From positions 1,137,501 to 1,201,500 of the forward strand of contig NZ_JALJWR010000001.1 in NCBI RefSeq assembly GCF_024169315.1: a stretch of DNA of 64,000 nucleotides. The letters are read 5' to 3'. Below, piece after piece: positions 61,833-64,000 of this stretch. This DNA is from Pseudomonas migulae. GTDB taxonomy: Bacteria > Pseudomonadota > Gammaproteobacteria > Pseudomonadales > Pseudomonadaceae. The notes below the pieces were generated by a model, which was not told the origin of the DNA, made no database searches, and saw only the letters and a list, made by a program, of their open reading frames with translations. How positions within the stretch are numbered: the first letter of the stretch is position 1; every line of letters starts with the position of its first letter. The position numbers and the translations under genes were made by a program.

Positions 61833-63433
61833 TGAGCACGCCCTTGCTGAGCCTGGAACACCTGACGATCAGCCTCGGCAACCGCCGGGTGGTCGATGAC
61901 CTCAACCTGCAGATCCAGCCCGGCGAACGCCTGGCGCTGGTCGGCGAATCCGGCTCGGGGAAAACCGTGACGGCGCTGTCGATCCTGCGCCTGCTCGCCC
62001 AGGCGCGGATTCAAGGCAGCATTCGCCTGGAAGGCCAGGAGTTGCTGGAAAAATCCGAAACGCAGATCCGGCAGATTCGCGGGCGCGACGTGGCGATGAT
62101 TTTCCAGGAGCCGATGTCGGCGCTGAACCCCCTGTTCAGCATCGGTGAACAGATCATCGAGACCCTGCAACTGCACGAAGGCCTGACCCCGCGCGAGGCC
62201 CGGGAAAGAACCATCGCCCTGCTCGCCCGCACCGGCATTCGCGAGCCGGAACGACGGGTCGACAGCTATCCGCATCAGTTGTCCGGTGGCCAGTTGCAGC
62301 GGGCCGTGATCGCCATGGCGCTGGCCTGCCGGCCGAAACTGCTGATCGCCGACGAGCCGACCACCGCGCTGGACATGACTGTGCGTGCACGCATCGTGCA
62401 ACTGCTGCTGGATCTGCAGGACGAAGAACTCGCCCGCGGCGATGGCCAGGGCATGGCGATTTTGCTGATCACCCACGACCTCAACCTGGTGCGGCGCTTT
62501 GCCCAGCGCGTGGCCGTGATGGAACACGGCAAGCTGGTGGAGAGCAACGAAACCGCTGCACTGTTCGCCAATCCGCAACATCCCTACACCATCAAGCTGC
62601 TCAACAGCCGCCCGCAACGGCAGATCGAAGCGATCGCCAACGACGCCGCGACCTTGCTGCAAACCTCGGGGCTGCGCGTGGAGTATCCGAAGAAACGCCC
62701 GGGTTGGCGCGGCTGGTTCGGCCATGAGCGCTACATCGCCCTGGAAGGTGCCGAAGTCTCGTTGAAGGCTGGTGAAACCATAGGCGTGGTCGGTGAATCC
62801 GGCTCGGGAAAATCGACCCTGGCCCAGGCCATTCTCAGCCTGATCCCGGTGCAGGGTGGTGAACTGGCATTCGACGGCATCCCTATCAGCCAGCGTACCC
62901 GACAACAGAAGCGTGCCTTGCGCGCCCGGTTGCAGGTGGTGTTCCAGGACCCGTACGGCTCGCTTTCGCCGCGGCAGACGGTGGCGCAGATCGTCGGCGA
63001 AGGACTGGCCCTGCACTTCCCCGAACTGAATGCCGCGCAACGCTTGCAGCGCATCGTCGAAGTGCTGGGCGAAGTCGGCCTGCCCACCAGCGCCCTGACC
63101 CGTTACCCCCACGAGTTTTCCGGCGGTCAGCGCCAGCGCATCGCCATTGCCCGGGCGTTGGTGCTCAAGCCGCGGGTGGTGGTGCTGGACGAGCCGACTT
63201 CGGCCCTCGACGTCTCGATCCAGAACCAGGTGCTGCAACTTCTGGTCAGCCTGCAGAAAAAACACGCCCTGAGTTATGTGCTGATCAGCCATGACCTGGC
63301 GGTGGTCAATGCCCTGGCGCACCGCCTGTATGTCATGAAGGACGGGGTGATCGTCGAGTCCGGGGACACTGCCAGCCTGATCGCCAATCCCCGGCACCCC
63401 TATACCCAACGTCTGGTTCAGGCCTCGTTGTAA
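61832..63433 (+). CDS. ABC transporter dual ATP-binding protein (YejF-like)
   Basis: 533 residues with two fused ATPase domains. Walker A GESGSGKTVTAL (N half) and GESGSGKSTLAQ (C half); signatures LSGGQLQRAVIAMAL and FSGGQRQRIAIARAL; Walker B LLIADEPTTALD and VVVLDEPTSALD. This fused form is typical of Yej-type importers. Both sites look catalytically complete. Confidence 0.94.
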   Translation: MSTPLLSLEHLTISLGNRRVVDDLNLQIQPGERLALVGESGSGKTVTALSILRLLAQARIQGSIRLEGQELLEKSETQIRQIRGRDVAMIFQEPMSALNPLFSIGEQIIETLQLHEGLTPREARERTIALLARTGIREPERRVDSYPHQLSGGQLQRAVIAMALACRPKLLIADEPTTALDMTVRARIVQLLLDLQDEELARGDGQGMAILLITHDLNLVRRFAQRVAVMEHGKLVESNETAALFANPQHPYTIKLLNSRPQRQIEAIANDAATLLQTSGLRVEYPKKRPGWRGWFGHERYIALEGAEVSLKAGETIGVVGESGSGKSTLAQAILSLIPVQGGELAFDGIPISQRTRQQKRALRARLQVVFQDPYGSLSPRQTVAQIVGEGLALHFPELNAAQRLQRIVEVLGEVGLPTSALTRYPHEFSGGQRQRIAIARALVLKPRVVVLDEPTSALDVSIQNQVLQLLVSLQKKHALSYVLISHDLAVVNALAHRLYVMKDGVIVESGDTASLIANPRHPYTQRLVQASL

Positions 63434-63456
63434 TCCGGTTCATGGAAGCAGTGCTT

Positions 63457-64000
63457 ATGAAAGTGTTCAGACTCCCGTTGTTGCAGCCCCTGAATCGCCT
63501 GGCCCAGGGCATGACGTTCGCCGCTGTGCTGCTGGGTACCGCGTCACCGGCTTCGGCGGCCCATGCGGTCGCGCAATTCGGCACGCCTAAATACCCGGCG
63601 GATTTCCAGTACTTCGATTATGTGAATCCCCAGGCACCCAAGGGTGGCAGCCTGTCCATGTCGCTGGTCGCCACCAACAGCAGCTTCGACAAATACAACC
63701 CTTACAGCCTGCGCGGCACGCCGCCGCCGGGGTTGCTGGAATTGGTGTTCGAAACCCTGACCATCAACGGCCTCGACGAAATGAATACCCAATACGGCTT
63801 GCTCGCCGACGATATCCAGGTGGCCCCGGACTTCGGCGCGGTGGAGTTTCACCTCAACCCCAAGGCGCGTTTCTCCAATGGCGATCCGGTGACCGCCGCC
63901 GACGTGCTGTATTCGTTCCAGACGCTCACCGGTGGCAAGGCCAGCCCGCGCTTCAAAGCCTACTTCGGCGAAATCGAGCGGGTGGTGATCCTGGACCCAC
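63457..64000 (+). CDS. periplasmic binding protein (YejA-like), 5' part
   Basis: The first 181 codons are in the window. A signal peptide ends near SPASAAHA; then FGTPKYPADFQYFDYVNPQAPKGG and NPYSLRGTPPPGLLELVFETL, the opening of YejA-type family-5 binding proteins. Normal length is about 600 residues. The ATG at 63457 has GGAAG upstream; one at 63442 in frame is less likely. It should capture the ligand for the YejBEF-like permease. The gene continues past the right edge. Confidence 0.92.
   Translation, partial: MKVFRLPLLQPLNRLAQGMTFAAVLLGTASPASAAHAVAQFGTPKYPADFQYFDYVNPQAPKGGSLSMSLVATNSSFDKYNPYSLRGTPPPGLLELVFETLTINGLDEMNTQYGLLADDIQVAPDFGAVEFHLNPKARFSNGDPVTAADVLYSFQTLTGGKASPRFKAYFGEIERVVILDP

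Noticed and set aside
61475..63409. A 644-codon minus-strand frame opposite the ABC ATPase gene
   Set aside because: The plus strand codes for a complete dual ATPase with all motifs; the antisense translation has none.

Overview
The window looks like a chromosomal segment of a Pseudomonas species, most likely of the P. fluorescens group. It is GC-rich and carries many REP/REPIN-type repeats of the GTGGGAGCGGGCTTGC family. It also has a lexA2-imuA-imuB-dnaE2 mutagenesis cassette, an SfnR-type sigma-54 activator, and coding strands packed with 1-4 base overlaps. I see no phage, IS element, integrase or CRISPR array. This assignment rests on gene content only.

Layout. 0-3 kb: a frameshifted SMP-30/strictosidine-synthase-like gene, then four small stress-type genes (two disordered acidic proteins, a YdcH-like protein, a DUF4142 exported protein). 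3-8.5 kb: six overlapping genes coding for an RsbR-RsbS-RsbT stressosome-like switch, a SpoIIE-type phosphatase fused to an ATPase domain, a histidine kinase and a hybrid kinase. 8.6-13.4 kb: a UvrA paralogue and a PAS hybrid kinase. 13.7-21.8 kb: a GntR regulator beside a polyamine-type ABC importer, two amidohydrolases and a flavin reductase, probably one catabolic unit. 22-27.8 kb: the SOS mutasome cassette. 27.8-31.4 kb: a frameshifted LysR gene, a YtcJ-like amidohydrolase and a TorF-type porin. 31.5-39 kb: a minus-strand cluster joining a taurine/sulfonate-type ABC importer to an AprAB-like flavoprotein/ferredoxin pair, a HEAT-repeat protein, a DUF971 protein and a GntR/HutC regulator. 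39-46.3 kb: housekeeping and stress genes (Gfo/Idh/MocA oxidoreductase, Dyp peroxidase, GapN-like dehydrogenase, FUSC exporter, DMT exporter with an Lrp/AsnC regulator, Bax-inhibitor-1 protein, tRNA-Ser). 46.5-49.7 kb: DUF5329 protein, phospholipase D lipoprotein, and a decayed hybrid-kinase relic. 49.8-64 kb: exbD-exbB-tonB, a sigma-54 activator, a TonB-dependent receptor, and a divergent operon running off the window.

The most interesting part is 49.8-64 kb. The TonB-dependent receptor and the divergent operon each have a GG-N10-GC sigma-54 promoter in their shared intergenic region, and an SfnR-like enhancer-binding protein is encoded next to them. The operon encodes a DszB-like protein that keeps the Cys/His/Arg pattern of sulfinate desulfinases, a class-II-aldolase-like protein, a DszA/SnaA/NtaA-type FMN monooxygenase and a YejABEF-like ABC importer. 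I infer a self-contained pathway: a dedicated TonB system energises outer-membrane uptake of an organosulfur compound, the Yej-like system carries it into the cytoplasm, and monooxygenase plus desulfinase release sulfite. The substrate is unknown.

Two genes (about positions 1006 and 28587) carry single-base frameshifts in otherwise intact reading frames. These may be real mutations or assembly errors.
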